From assembly GCA_032718565.1 (NCBI GenBank), contig JAVGVS010000810.1, positions 29,871-93,870 on the forward strand: a stretch of 64,000 nucleotides of DNA, given 5' to 3'. Below, one piece after another: positions 10,433 through 21,430 of this stretch. Under the pieces are notes generated by a model, which saw only the letters and a program-made list of their open reading frames with translations, was not told the origin of the DNA and did not search any database. The translations under genes and the position numbers were made by a program. This DNA comes from Distichodus sexfasciatus (taxonomy: Eukaryota > Chordata > Actinopteri > Characiformes > Distichodontidae). The first letter of the stretch is position 1. Each line of letters opens with the position of its first letter.

Positions 10433-11560
10433 TAGTGCTGGGCGATAAAACCATCTCGATATTTTATCAAGAAAAATGTGATGACGATAACGACGATAAA
10501 CCAAACTATAAAATTCGATCATACTTGTTTGTCCACTATGCGACAGCGCGTTGAGATAGACAGTATCTTTGGCCAATCACGTAGCTTGTCATAACGCCAG
10601 CACAACAGTCAGTCACGGCCAATGATGCAGATTTGCCCATAACACACGAAAAAGCCACGTGGTAAACATTAGTGGTCACGTGCCGAGATATACTTAACGT
10701 TCAGAGCGCTTATGCACGCGCATCACGGCTGGCACGTGTTCTCAGCGTTCTCTTGACGCATCCGCTGAGCATGTCGTCATAAATTTATGAGAGCTGCAGT
10801 ACCTCTTGAAAAATTGGGGCGGCTGTATGTTAACGTTTTGCCATGTGATGTCAGCATTGTTGTTTACTATCAACACGGCTGAGCGGTTTCGCCGTTTTCT
10901 TTGCACCTTTGTAACATCCGAATGCAAATAATTTTTATCTTCCTCATTTCACAGCGAAATGTTTTCTCTCACTGCCGCTTTCTACTTCTTCCTCTTCTTC
11001 TGTCACTTAACGGCAGACTGGACGCTTTTATGGTGTACACTGCCACCTGTTGGAGTCCTCAAGATTAAGCTCAAGCGCACCCGTCACATAGCGTTGAGTA
11101 TGTCGCGGGCCCTTAGAAAAGATGCCGCGGTGCGTGAAAAAAGGTGATGAAAATGCAGCGCTTTATAGTTACGGCGGACGCTTTGACAACAAATGCCGCC
11201 TGGGAAAAAACTAATAAAATACCAACGTGAAAGTACCAGACGAAGCTTTTCGTAACTTAGCAACAACAAGCACCGAGAAAGCGCTCTGGAAGTGAGGTGT
11301 TGACAGCTCTCTTTAGCTCTTCTTTGGCAGCGGCAATTTATTTGGCCCCAGTTCTCAGGGCTCTTCAAGCAGAAATTTGTTGAAAATTATTTGTGTAATA
11401 TTGTTTGATTATTTTAACTTGTTCATTCAGTCTGTATAAGAATCCAAAAAAACAAAACACAAAAAAACACAATATGACAATATATCGTGATAATTATCGA
11501 AATCGATCAATATGACAAAAAATATCGTGATAATGTTTTTGTTCATATCGCCCAGCTCTA
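10433..11560. mobile_element. Non-autonomous hAT-type element, copy 1 (1128 bp)
   Basis: The ends are inverted repeats (left TAGTGCTGGGCGATA, right complement TAGAGCTGGGCGATA). The flanks CTCTGCAG (10425-10432) and CTCTACAA (11561-11568) match at 6 of 8 positions, as expected of an aged 8-bp hAT target duplication. It is closely similar along its length to 51068-52173. No transposase frame was recognised inside it. Confidence 0.85.
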
Positions 11561-12044
11561 CTCTACAATACTACACACATGAACACTCTATAGAGATACT
11601 GCAGCAAGTGTGTGTGTGTGTGTTTTATGTCGAAGAGAACGTTAAAAATGTGAGCGTCGTGCCGCTGCCAGTGTGTGTAGGAGTAGGATGTGTAGAAGTG
11701 TGTGGTACTACTGTTATATAATGTTTCTCTTCTTTAACAGGTGTTATAAGAGCTGTGTTAAAATAGTCTAATTAAACAGACGGCAGGCAGTCAGAAGCGG
11801 CCAGTGAGACGAGAAAGAGGACTTAGGGTAAATCCCCCTCCATTCTCTCTCTCCAGATACACTCACACACACACTCCCACCTACACACACACACACTGCT
11901 GCCAGTGGAAAGGACTTGGCAATGTCACACTGATTACACTGAAATGCTGATTAGAAGCTCCGAGTGTCAGTTTTGTTTTATTATTAATGAATTGCCCTAG
12001 CTTGTGACTTAATGTTTCTCACTAAAAGGAGAAAAGTGTGTGTG

Positions 12045-12620
12045 TAGATCTGGCTGCTGCGGGTTTGACTCTGGGCTTCACACACATTCCAACCCTGCTG
12101 CTGCATCGACCTGCCCGGCGCACTACAGGAATTTGCTCCATTCTTCTGTCAAACAGCAGCAACACACACACACAGCTCTACTGAACCTGACCTACACACA
12201 GTTGTACTCACACAGCATTGCACTCCACAGAAGATCTGAACAGTCCACACACACCACTGACTCCCGCTCACAGCGCCCCCCACTGGCTCCCAGTTCAAAC
12301 ACAAGCAGCACCACGACTCTGCCAGGACAAAGTGGCACAGACGCAGTGTCCAGCACCGACATCGCACCAGCTCCCAGCAACAACGAGGACGACACACAGC
12401 CCTGATCTCTGTTTGTTCACAGCTATTGTCACAGCAACACATCCACCACCGGCTCACGATACAAGATGAGAACATCACTCCTGGAACTCCAAGAAGTGGC
12501 ACAACATTGTCACAAATGTTCATCATCTCCATTTCCTCTAGAGCACAAGACCTCACTCAGCCTTCAAACTGCGGCTGCACAGTTTATGCGTTCTGCATCT
12601 ACATCATGATGTGCTCATGA
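12045..12620 (+). repeat. Possible decayed LINE piece
   Basis: One plus frame reads HWLPVQ near 12280, a block common before the end of fish LINE reverse transcriptases. Another reads TPGTPRSGTTLS near 12480. The frames are broken and the region is rich in CACA. The assignment is weak. Confidence 0.25.
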
Positions 12621-12829
12621 GACACAGTCACATTGCAAGAGATGCAAAATCCACAGATAAATTAAAGCCAACAGCTCACACCACTATTTTTTAGTGGACA
12701 CAAAAAGAAAACTTGCTGCTCATTTTGTATTTCTAATGTATAAGAGATAAATATGTGATTTATCAAAGTTTACACCAATTTAAAGGTTCTTGGATAAAGT
12801 TCATAAAAGACTCAATCAAAAGTGTTCAT

Positions 12830-12910
12830 TTACACCATTTATCAGATGCTCTAATTTCAGGCACCGTCTCCCAGCAGCAGCTTAAGGGTCTTACTCAGCG
12901 GTGGTAGTGC
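12830..12910 (-). repeat. SINE-2 fragment
   Basis: The plus strand reads CATTTACACCATTTATCAGA, CAGCAGCAGCTTAAGGGTCT and GGTGGTAGTGCTG, the body and 3' part of SINE-2 in reverse. Confidence 0.5.
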
Positions 12911-13170
12911 TGCCTCACTTCATCTTGTTTCATGTTCCTTATCCAGAGACTTTTCCTGGCCATCAGAGCCTCTCTGTAGGGGTCTGTTCATGAATTTATG
13001 ATTGAATATGAATACTGCTGCTGGCTGTGAGGGTTCAGGTGTGAGAGGAGTTTGCTGTTTGACCAGAACCCAGCTGGCTTTAGGAGTGTGAATTGATTTG
13101 GTGAGGAAGTAGAGACTCATTTCACACCACCACGTCCACACTTTCCACCAAACACATTCCACCTACACAC

Positions 13171-13420
13171 ACACACGTCCTTGCACTTATATAGTAGTGA
13201 GGACCTCCATTGACTTCTATATTACTGTATGTAAATAATACTACACCTAACCCTAAACATAACCCTAACCATAACCTCAGTAACCAAAAGCTAATCTTTC
13301 TACACTTTTAGTTTTGCAAATAAACTAGTATTTATTTATTTATTTTTTGGTAAAAGCAGTTTAAAGAAGTGAGGACCCCTAAAAAAGTCATTTTGGTTCT
13401 CACTAAGTAGCAAGTACAAG

Positions 13421-13428
<8 letters not shown>
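13171..13428. mobile_element. MITE-like element embedded in CA repeats
   Basis: The left end (GTCCTTGCACTT then TAGTGAGGACC, 13177-13206) and right end (GGTTCTCACTA then AAGTACAAGAAC, 13395-13422) form an imperfect inverted repeat of about 30 bp, differing mainly by transitions. CA dinucleotides border both ends. Inside is a small cluster of CCTAACCCTAA-type telomere-like motifs (13243-13280). Confidence 0.6.

Positions 13429-13475
<47 letters not shown>
13423..13475. repeat. (CA)n microsatellite
   Basis: A perfect CA run of more than 20 units bordering the MITE-like element. Confidence 0.92.
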
Positions 13476-13479
<4 letters not shown>

Positions 13480-13668
13480 ACGCCCTGAAGCGCTGTCATT
13501 AGCTGTGAATGTTGGTGCGTTTAACAGTGTCAACATGTAAACTGGATAAATCTCATTTCTTCTGTAATTCTCCTGCTCGTTATGAAGCTCCGCAGGCCGC
13601 AGCGCACACGGACACTACACAGCTGGACACGGGGTCGGTCCAGTAAAGAGGCACGTCGCTTTATAAAC

Positions 13669-13701
<33 letters not shown>
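13669..13701. repeat. (ATC)n microsatellite
   Basis: About 11 ATC units in intron 1, close to the map2k1 exon 1 donor. The His-tract frame across it is an artefact. Confidence 0.9.
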
Positions 13702-13749
13702 TTTGTACGAATGATCAACTTTCCAGTTCAAACACTCCGGTCTACTCAC

Positions 13750-13832
13750 TCTGACGCTCCGGTTCCGTTCACGGCGTTTCCATCGGGAATCGGGTTGAGC
13801 TGGATCGGTTCCGGCTTCCTCCGTTTCTGCAT
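13750..13832 (-). CDS. map2k1: map2k1 (MEK1) coding exon 1, with start codon
   Basis: The frame starts at ATG 13832-13830 and encodes MQKRRKPEPIQLNPIPDGN, then AVNGTGAS and the first two bases of Glu28. It ends at donor GTGAGT (13749 downward). These two bases join the first base of exon 2 to make GAG in frame. The basic cluster K3-R4-R5-K6 followed by I10-x-L12 is the D-type docking site by which MEK1 binds ERK. The N-terminus is one residue longer than the human one. The start has A at -3 and is the only ATG in this frame near the family's usual N-terminus. An ATC repeat begins about 50 bp into the following intron. The exon lies in a CpG-rich block, as expected near a promoter. Confidence 0.96.
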
Positions 13833-14080
13833 TATCTCTCTTAATATCTGGCTCTTCAAGTTATCACACGAAGGGTTAGAGGCAGCAACGTGCAGCTTCG
13901 TGTCAGAGCGTCAGTGTGGCGAGTGGAGCATCAGTCACGCAGCGGGAGAGAATCTTACACAACACACTGCCCGTTCCGCTTCAGTAACACTTCAAACCCC
14001 GTCCACTCGCCTGTCTGACCACAGCGCGGCTGTTCCTGGACTGTTCCTTCGATGCAGCTCCGCGATGGGCGGATTTAACA
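13833..14080 (-). other. map2k1: map2k1 5' untranslated leader (start approximate)
   Basis: This is the CpG-containing sequence just upstream of the MEK1 start codon on the minus strand. The transcription start is not visible, so the right boundary is a guess. The leader contains one upstream ATG at 13931 that opens a six-codon frame closed by TGA at 13911. It ends before the main start and could modestly lower translation if it is included in the mRNA. Confidence 0.55.
13911..13931 (-). other. short upstream ORF in map2k1 leader
   Basis: ATG at 13931 is followed by five codons and TGA at 13913-13911 (peptide MLHSPH). It lies about 80 bases ahead of the MEK1 start. It matters only if transcription begins to the right of it, which cannot be seen here. 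Confidence 0.35.
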
Positions 14081-14215
14081 GCTGAGCCACTCGGAGACGC
14101 GCTTCATTACGTCACGAAAATATTTACATCGGCCTTGAACACGGCGCGGGTAAAACTGGACACTGGCGACACCTGCTGGAGAATACGAGCAACTACACCC
14201 GCGGTTATTATTATC
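14081..14215 (-). promoter_or_regulatory. map2k1: map2k1 promoter region with CRE-like site
   Basis: This GC- and CpG-rich stretch lies immediately upstream of the MEK1 leader. On the minus strand it carries TGACGTAA (14114-14107), a CREB/ATF-type site, and no clear TATA box at a standard distance. The placement rests on its position next to exon 1. Confidence 0.5.
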
Positions 14216-14504
14216 ACATAATTAATAATAATAACTTTTTAAATACGTCTTTTAAGACACCTTACAAAAGACAACCAAGTATACTATATACTTACTACAC
14301 AACTGTACATATATAAATACTGTATATTTCTATAGATCAACCAAATCCACAAAATCAAAAATCTAAAAAGTAAGGGTATTACAGAAATTACGCAGGTTTA
14401 AAGCGGGAGTTTTTTATGGAAATTTGAAGCCTAACCCTAGAGAGTCCAAAGACACAGTGACTACTTCCCGTAACTAAAAGTGCTCGTTTTTATTTTCAAC
14501 TTGT

Positions 14505-14640
14505 AGTTTAGAGTTTATATGTATAGTTTAATTATCGCTGTATATTCTATGCGCCTTCTTAGTACTCTGTAGACACTATCGTCTCGTCTCTCTGTGAACC
14601 TGTAAATCCCGTAGTGATCAGCAGAGCAGTGGATACAACT
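14505..14640 (+). repeat. Type T non-LTR tail
   Basis: Contains TATTCTATGCGCCTTCTTAG and CGTCTCGTCTCTCTGTGAAC in the same order as 2455-2650, but lacks the CAATAAAG terminus. Confidence 0.5.
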
Positions 14641-15689
14641 TGAGAGAAGAAGTGAAAAGATATGAGAGTAAAGGAGGAAATGCAAATATATACATATGTT
14701 TGGTTTAATTAGACTACAATTTATCCACGGTGTATCGAATAAAGTTTATTGGTGTTTTTTTTATTCAAAATTCTTTATTCGCCACATAATGTCTTTTTAT
14801 TGTAAAGTTATCCAAGACCAACGCCTGATGAAATGTAAAATCTGATACATTCGAGGGACTGTACAAGTAACTTATAATTAAATTAATTTGTACAAATACA
14901 TTATCAAATGCATCTGTCCAGAACGACTTGCATTTACTAATTACAGGGTCTGGACACACAGCCAGACTTGAACCATCATCCTCTACAGTGCAGGCTCGCT
15001 GGTGTTGAGGTATTGACGCGTGACTACAGAGCAGGAGGTTGTAGGTTCGAGCCCCAGCTGCAGTAACACGATGTGCGTGATTTCCGCTGTAACGACTCTG
15101 TGCTGAACCATGTACTGAAGTCTGCGGCGCTCGCACAGAAAAAAGCTTGACTCCTACCGACGGGACTCAACGAGCAGGTGAATGACCTGTGCGATGGTTT
15201 CACACAAAATGCTTAACACACACTGGTTACTCTCTTTTTTACTCTCATAAAAGTCATTCTGTTTTATTATGGGGAGACTGCATAGGGCCCAGAATTTGGT
15301 GCCATGCCTCTGCCGTGCACAACTGTTAAACATGTATATATCACTGGTCACTTTTTAACTAACTATATCTGCACACATTATTGAAAAGTATTGCACAGAA
15401 TGGTTCTCCAAAAATGCTGCTATAATATCTGTACAATCTTAAATTTCAGTCAGACTTTTTAAGAATACACTTCTATTAAAAGACTTTAAATCACTCTTCT
15501 TTGACCCCCTTTATTTCTGTACGTCCTACCTGCACACACCCGAAATGTAGTATACCCCTCACTGACTATTTACGACTAAACACTCCCCTCTACCCTCTGC
15601 CTGGTCATAATCTGAACACACTACAGTAATATTTATAAACACACAAAAGCACACACAAAGTCGCATCTACGCATCTTATCTTATCTATT

Positions 15690-15910
15690 TCTAATTCTAG
15701 CTTAAAGTTATATTTATTATTCCATGTCTAGTTTAAAATGTATATTTTGTACTCTATTTATATATTGTTTATTCCATGTGCCTTATTTGTTCTTTGTTCC
15801 CTATTTCCTACTGCACTGTTAAAACTGGAGCCACGTCGTCTTGTCTCTCTATGTAGCTGTACAATATATAGCAGAGATGACAATAAAGTTTACTTTGACT
15901 TTGACTTTAT
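15690..15910 (+). repeat. Type T non-LTR tail
   Basis: Nearly matches 2455-2650: TTTATTCCATGTGCCTTATT, GAGCCACGTCGTCTTGTC and CAATAAAGTTTACTTTGAC followed by a duplicated TTTGACTTTGACTTT end. Confidence 0.65.
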
Positions 15911-16069
15911 CTTTGTGAGATACTTACGGTATTGACTTCCAAAATTTATGTATGTTAATAATACTACATATCCATCTACCATTAGTGTGACCTAAACAAA
16001 ATCAAAATACTCTTTGAAAGTTTTAAATAGAAGCTGATACGATTCCTCTGAATGCACGTTACCTTATGA

Positions 16070-16235
16070 GGGGCAGTTGGTAGTGTAACGGTTCCGGCGT
16101 TTGCCCCATGATCTGAAGGTTGCCAGTTCAAGTCCCGGACTAGTAACGGTACCACTGAGGTACTCATGAGTAAAGTACTGGCACCAAGCACTGCTCCCCG
16201 GATGCTGCACACCAGCTGATAATAATTACTCACTT
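16070..16235 (+). repeat. SINE-1 copy, head to shortened tail
   Basis: A clear tRNA-like head (GGGCAGTTGGTAGTGTAACG) and B box (AGTTCAAGTCCCGG) are present. The middle of the body is deleted, jumping from GATGCTGCACACCAGCTGA to TTACTCACTT. Confidence 0.8.
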
Positions 16236-16931
16236 AAAATTCACACTTTAAATTACAAGGACTCCGGCTCCCAGTTACAAAAATGACCCCACAAAGCCAT
16301 AGTTATTAAACAAACCTAGGTTACCAATTATGGATTATAATAATACTGTATGTGACAAATGTCTTTGTGAAGTTCTCTTGGTAAATAAAGGTCATATCCA
16401 TGAATCATAACTATTGACAGGCGCATAATATCTCAGTTAAGTGTTTTGGGATGCTGCGTCAGAACACATTGGCCTGAGCAGCAGATTTGACCCCCACTTC
16501 CATCACCCCCATCTCTTCCTCCTCCACCTTCTCCTCCTCCCCTGCATGGTGCTGGTGGGAGCGCAGCTGCTCAATTGTGGCATTTGCATCACGCTGCACA
16601 GCTCCATCTGATCTTGTTCTAATAAGACCAGATGAATGATGTATCCTGACCAAAGTGTTTGTTATGTAATGTGAGTTTGCATCGCTAACTGCTTCTCCAG
16701 CAGGCCTCATAAGGCGTAGAGCAGGAGATTTCCGAGTTGGGATGTTGACAGGTTGGATTTCTCGACAGGTCCCGACTGTGTTATTTGTGCAGCACAGCGA
16801 TGCTTAATACAGCAGTATACATGGACAAGGGAGAAGAGTACAGAGGAAATAGTGATACAACCAATGACCAATGCTGGCTAATACAATCCCTCAAACACTC
16901 ATATTTTGGCAAATACAGTCAGAGGATATGT

Positions 16932-17205
16932 GAGGCAGTTGGTAGGTTAACAGTTAGGGAGTTGGTCCTGTGATTGGAGGGTCATATTGGAAGCTCACCA
17001 GTTGAAAAATACCACTTTTCACTCCACTATGACACCCATGGGTAAAGGTACCACTGAGGTACCTGAGGTATTCATGAGCAAGGTTCCATCCGCAAGCACT
17101 GCTTCCTGGGAGCTGCCAAAATCTGCCCACTGCTTCTTCACCGATGGGTCATACGCAGAACTCACATGGTTGTGGTGCACTGTGTGCTGTGCTGACATTC
17201 AACTC
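16932..17205 (+). repeat. SINE-1 copy, diverged
   Basis: The head GAGGCAGTTGGTAGGTT is followed by GTTAGGGAGTTGGTCCTGTG. The B box region has an insertion. The body (GGGTCATACGCAGAACTCAC) and the GTGCACTGTGTGCTGTGCTG end are readable. Confidence 0.75.
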
Positions 17206-17819
17206 AAAAGAGATGTTACAACCTGGATTACTTGGAAATGATGATGATGATGATGATGATGATGACGACTGCACCCTTCTTCTTCATCTTCCTTTTCTTC
17301 TTCCGAATTTCCTCATTTAAAACACTGGCTTGTGCATCCACACTTCACATTAAACCTTTAGGTCCAGTTTCTCAGACTGTGACTAATTAGATGAATTTCA
17401 GTTTAGTCCAAGACAAATTTTATTTCATGTTCAAAAAAACAGTCACTGAAGTTTAAATCTAAATCATGTCTTGACCTCCACAATAACTACATCTAAATAA
17501 CACTTAACACTGCTAAACTTAACTACACAAAACTTTACAGAAGCTCATTTTTTGATAATTTCATTTTTCAACTGAACATCTGAACATTTTTTTCCTGTTA
17601 TTAAAACTGTTCCACCTTTACAATAAAGTCCTCACAAAAATCTGACAAATCTCTAATGTTAATGTTCCCCTCCTTTAGGGGAGAGTCTGTCCTATCAGGC
17701 CCCCACAACCAAACCTCCCAAAACCCCTGAAACTAAACGGAATAAAGAGACAAAAATCCCAAATCCTCTGATGGCTGGCTTTGACAAAGACACACACACA
17801 CACACACATATATATATAA

Positions 17820-17920
17820 AAAGTTTTAGGCAGGTGTGAAAAAATGCTGTAAACAAAGAATGCTTTCAAAAATGGAAGTGTTAATCATTTATTTTCATCA
17901 ATCAACAAAATGCAATATAT

Positions 17921-17922
<2 letters not shown>
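17820..17922 (+). mobile_element. Tc1-like element end (type C), partial
   Basis: AAGTTTTAGGCAGGTGTG followed by ATGCTGTAAACAAAGAATGC is the inverse of the right end seen at 40155-40373. The outermost bases are replaced by a TATATA run. CA/TA repeats follow to 17955. Confidence 0.7.
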
Positions 17923-17953
<31 letters not shown>

Positions 17954-17999
17954 AACCTTGGGGCTCAATATTGTTACCATTTCCCATTAAATGCATAAA

Positions 18000-18109
18000 A
18001 GTACTCGGTGAATATCGAGCGTTTGAATTCGCGGCGCGTGTTCTCCGGTGACCGACACGTGCACTGCTGACGTCACGCCAGTTTAAAACGAGGCCGCGCT
18101 CGAGCCGGA
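18000..18109 (+). promoter_or_regulatory. CpG-rich promoter with consensus CRE, plus strand
   Basis: A sharp rise in CpG density (GAATTCGCGGCGCGTG at 18026) is followed by the palindromic CRE TGACGTCA at 18068-18075 and TTTAAAA at 18080-18086, about 25-30 bp before the presumed start. The direction is chosen from the plus-strand donor at 18401. Confidence 0.6.
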
Positions 18110-18400
18110 GTTGAGACACGGAGCGCGGAATCGAGACGAGCAGAACCCGAACCAGAACCCGAACCAGAACCCGAACCAGAACCACAACCACAACCACAAC
18201 CCGAACCGGGCGGTGGACGGAGCTGGTGCCGCGTTACACACCGACATGTTCCACACCGCGGGCAGCGCACGACGCGCTCCGGGAGAAACTCCGCTCTGAT
18301 CAACACACAGCTGCAGCTGCGCGGAGGAGCGGAGCCACAACCCGAGCCCACGGGGGACGGACAGCACCCGAGAGCAGACGGACCGGACCGGACCCCCCAG
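18110..18400 (+). other. Putative non-coding first exon of an unidentified gene
   Basis: This is a GC-rich block ending CCCCCCAG followed by GTGAGCTG, a strong donor at 18401. The only ATG I found is at 18246. It opens an 18-codon frame (MFHTAGSARRAPGETPL and stop) that closes at 18299, so the exon looks like leader with one upstream ORF. The leader contains CAGAACCCGAAC-type 12-mer repeats (18139-18205). The gene is not identified because no downstream coding exon was recognised. MEGF11 is a positional guess only, since it is oriented away from MAP2K1 in human with two genes between. Confidence 0.5.
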
Positions 18401-19790
18401 GTGAGCTGATTTACCCTCCTCAAATACGCGCTGTTCTGACTGTGTGTGTGTGTGTAATGTCTCAGCAGTTTGTCGTCTTCATTCTTTCGCACTGAGGCGG
18501 GTTTAAATGCCGCTGCTCCGTTGGTGGGGTTCGACTGGTTTTGTCTAATAAATCTGCGCGTTGGGTTCGATGCTATTAATCTGATACATTTTGTGGCTTC
18601 ATTTGAACTCTGCCGAAATCACGTCGTGTAAATTCACTGCTGCCACTGTTCATTATCTTAGAATTCTTAAATAGGTAAAACGTGGTAAATGTGTGATTCT
18701 GGTGTAAGAGTAATGTGTTTCAGCTGTGATCAACCGACTTGAAAGAATCCCGTGTATCTTAATAATTTAAAGAGGGGCAACTTAATTATAGGGTTAGCAA
18801 ATTAGTCTGTTTGTTTAGACGAGTTAATTAATAGAAATCTGGTGTCCAGTTAATCAGCTCGTGTTGTGGCAGTGTTCTTTACTGAATCATTCACTGCTGC
18901 TGCTTTTATTGATCTCGTTTTAGTGATGAGGATCTGCTCTATTTCTTTAGGCAGTAAAGACTCCCAGTAAAACGAGTTATTTTAACAGAGCTTAAGTCTA
19001 TTATAACGTGAAGATTGGTGATAAATAAGAACATAATCACCTGTGTGTGGGTTTTGTCGTTAAGGAGAAATATCCGCCATCCCAGCTCTATTTATATAGA
19101 CTATTTTTAGTCCAAAAACGAACTTCAATGTTCTTCCAAAATAAAATCAGCAGAATATAACTGAGGCTACATAATGTTGTTATTCCCTAAAATATTTCTT
19201 ATACTCTGAGTAAATGAACAGTCTATTGACTCTAATTTAGCATGTCTAAATCAGTGCATAAAGTGTTCCGTGAGGATTATTCTGCATTTCTGCTCCATCA
19301 ACATCATGAGGAGGTTTTATCAGGTAGCTCCAGGTTTGTCAGTAGATGTCTCTGTTGAGCAGCAGATCGGCACCGCGCCAACTGCACTTCTAGAAACACG
19401 GTCCACAACAAACACAAGCGCTTCATTTCACCAGAAACCTCTTCATCAGTATGGTGTGTTTTTGAAATATTAATTTACTTTCACCAAGTTCACCTGTTTG
19501 TTTTAATGTATTCATATTATCACTCACACTTTTAAATCAGGGTAGTTAAATGTTGATTTATGGTGTTGAGCAGCTGGATGAGGAATTCTCTGACATGTAG
19601 ACGGGATGTGAGAGCGACTTTAATCATCATCACCATTTCACTGAGTTTCACACACATTCAGAACATTTGCCGTCCGGTTTCATGCACTAGAGGCAACAAA
19701 AACAATTTTCTTTGCATAGTTGGACAGTGTGTTCCATATTGTGTGTAACCTTGAGGCATTTGAAATGTCTGTGAAGTGTAATATTTAGAG
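18401..19790. other. Non-repetitive sequence after the donor at 18401
   Basis: AT-rich and without recognisable repeats or coding frames. It would be the start of intron 1 of the unidentified plus-strand gene. Confidence 0.4.
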
Positions 19791-19799
19791 TCTGGCTGA

Positions 19800-21430
19800 T
19801 GATGCGTAAACCACCAGCAGCTCTCCTTATTTAAATTAAGTGTTTAATTGTCATCCAGGCTGCTGTGTGGTGCAGGGTTTGTGCAGGGCATTTTGTCTCA
19901 GGCCGGTTTGTAGCCTTTTCAGCCTCACGGCAATCCGTCAAAAAGTCATAACTGTCAAAAGTGGGCTTTGCCAATACAGTAATGCAGCTTTTGTTTGCAG
20001 TCCTGAGCTCTTAGGCTAATTAAACAGCTTTCTGCTTCAGAAGATGTTCATTAGTTGCCTGCTGTTTGTTCTTTAAAGTGACTCGGTGCTCCTTCAAAGC
20101 CACACAGAGATCAATGCGGCTCCCTAACCATTTCACACTTTCTTATTGAGAACGACGCTTACCTGTATGTACTGACTTTCTCTGTGTTAATTTGAATTTA
20201 ATTGCTTAATTCCGATCATTTTAATTCTTGCGTGGAGTTTAATGTATAGCTAAAAATGAGCATTTTTAATGTTTGTGTTTTGCTTGATGGCTTTATTGTC
20301 TTTGGCTTCATAGAGATTTCAACATCGTTCACTGTTGCGGTGTTAACAGCTGCGAGGCCTCCACAGATCTGCGTGTTTGTACGTGATGTGAGTGTTTTGT
20401 GAATGCTTGACCTCCTCTCATCTGAGCGTGACCTTGATTTGGCGCATGTCAGCCTCCACGATGCAACGTGTGCGTGTGTGTGTGTGTTTGAGGAGCCTCC
20501 AAACAAAGGGAGATTGAGTGAGTATTCACCTTTGTTCAGCAGGCTCTGGATCTGATTCACTGTGACAGCTCATAATGGGAGGGAAGCAGGGAGAATTTTG
20601 GGGGGTTTAATTTTCCAAGGTTTTTCCCTCACAAAGACGAGACTCAAAGGGCAAGATGTTTTTTTGGGACATTTTTCCACTGTTTCACTGTTCCTGAAGA
20701 GCTTCCAGTTCACACTCTGGCAGACCCTTTCAGCTGGAAATCCTGATGTTCCCCTCAATCAATACACTTAATTAGTGTTGATTAATGAAGGAACACTGGC
20801 TGCGCAGCGCTGACAGTTGTTTGAATTCCCAAGGACAAAGTGCATTGGCATGCCGGACCGGGCCGCTTTGCTCGGCATAATAAGTTTGCAGAGAGATTTG
20901 AATTTACAGCTCACATTCAGACGTTTATAAAACATTCAGATTCAGAGATGTTCAGACGAATAAGAAGACTCATTTCAATTAGTGAGGCGCTGTGAGATCT
21001 GCTGCTCGTTTGCTAATTACCAATTCATTTGCAGTCGGAGCTTCAGTCTGCAGATTGTACAAATACAGCAGATTTGTGTGTTGGAGTACATCACTAAGAA
21101 ATGTGTGTTTTTTTCCGTAACGGGATGTTGAAGTGTAACCGTTGTGGTGTTGAAATGGCAAAAAGCTTGCTGTCTTCTCAGGCCGGTCACAGACTAGGTG
21201 TTCAGTTTGGAAGAGGTTGTGTAGCTCACATCTGATTAACTGTAACCCTTGATTTAGGGTGAACAAATGACTGGATATAGCGTTTCTTAAAGCACCATTA
21301 AGAGGAGGGAGAGGGAGCGGTGGGACGGCTGAGTGTTGTGGCATTGTGAGAATGGAGCTGCTCAGTGTTTGCTGATGGTCCCATAAATTGCATCAGTGTT
21401 AATGCTTTGTTGCTTTTCAGATTTATCGCC
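19800..21430. other. Non-repetitive candidate regulatory region
   Basis: No repeats are recognised except a short TG run at 20470-20488. Blocks such as 19850-20120 and 20820-21060 contain homeobox-core-like words (TAATTA, CTAATTACCAATTCATT). Conservation cannot be judged from one sequence, so this is only a candidate. Confidence 0.25.

Larger units (their letters stand above)
2313..13749 (-). other. map2k1: map2k1 intron 1
   Basis: The intron is bounded by donor GTGAGT after exon 1 and a TTTTCAG acceptor before exon 2, and is 11,437 bp. Most of it is repeats, listed separately. The stretches 9540-10190, 11600-12030 and 12620-12830 hold nothing I recognise beyond short CA runs. Confidence 0.93.
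14216..17990. other. Intergenic interval between two divergent promoters
   Basis: This interval holds LINE-type tails (14505-14640, 15690-15910), two SINE-1 copies, a GAT repeat (17238-17266), CA/TA tracts and a Tc1 end. 14641-15690, 16240-16930 and 17270-17780 are AT-rich with no recognisable gene. A B-box-like GTAGGTTCGAGCC at 15042-15054 suggests another worn SINE head. Confidence 0.6.

Noticed and set aside
13582..14085. 167-codon plus frame over map2k1 exon 1
   Set aside because: Antisense shadow of the MEK1 first exon and an ATC repeat (His run).
15042..15054. Possible tRNA gene from the B-box-like GTAGGTTCGAGCC
   Set aside because: No cloverleaf could be drawn around it; more likely a worn SINE head.
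16070..16140. SINE-1 head as a functional tRNA gene
   Set aside because: The A and B boxes are recognisable, but the stems do not pair well and the sequence continues into the SINE body.
18073..18492. 139-codon minus frame across the CpG promoter
   Set aside because: Gly-Ser run comes from the 12-mer leader repeat; the plus-strand donor at 18401 fits better, and no motif is recognisable.
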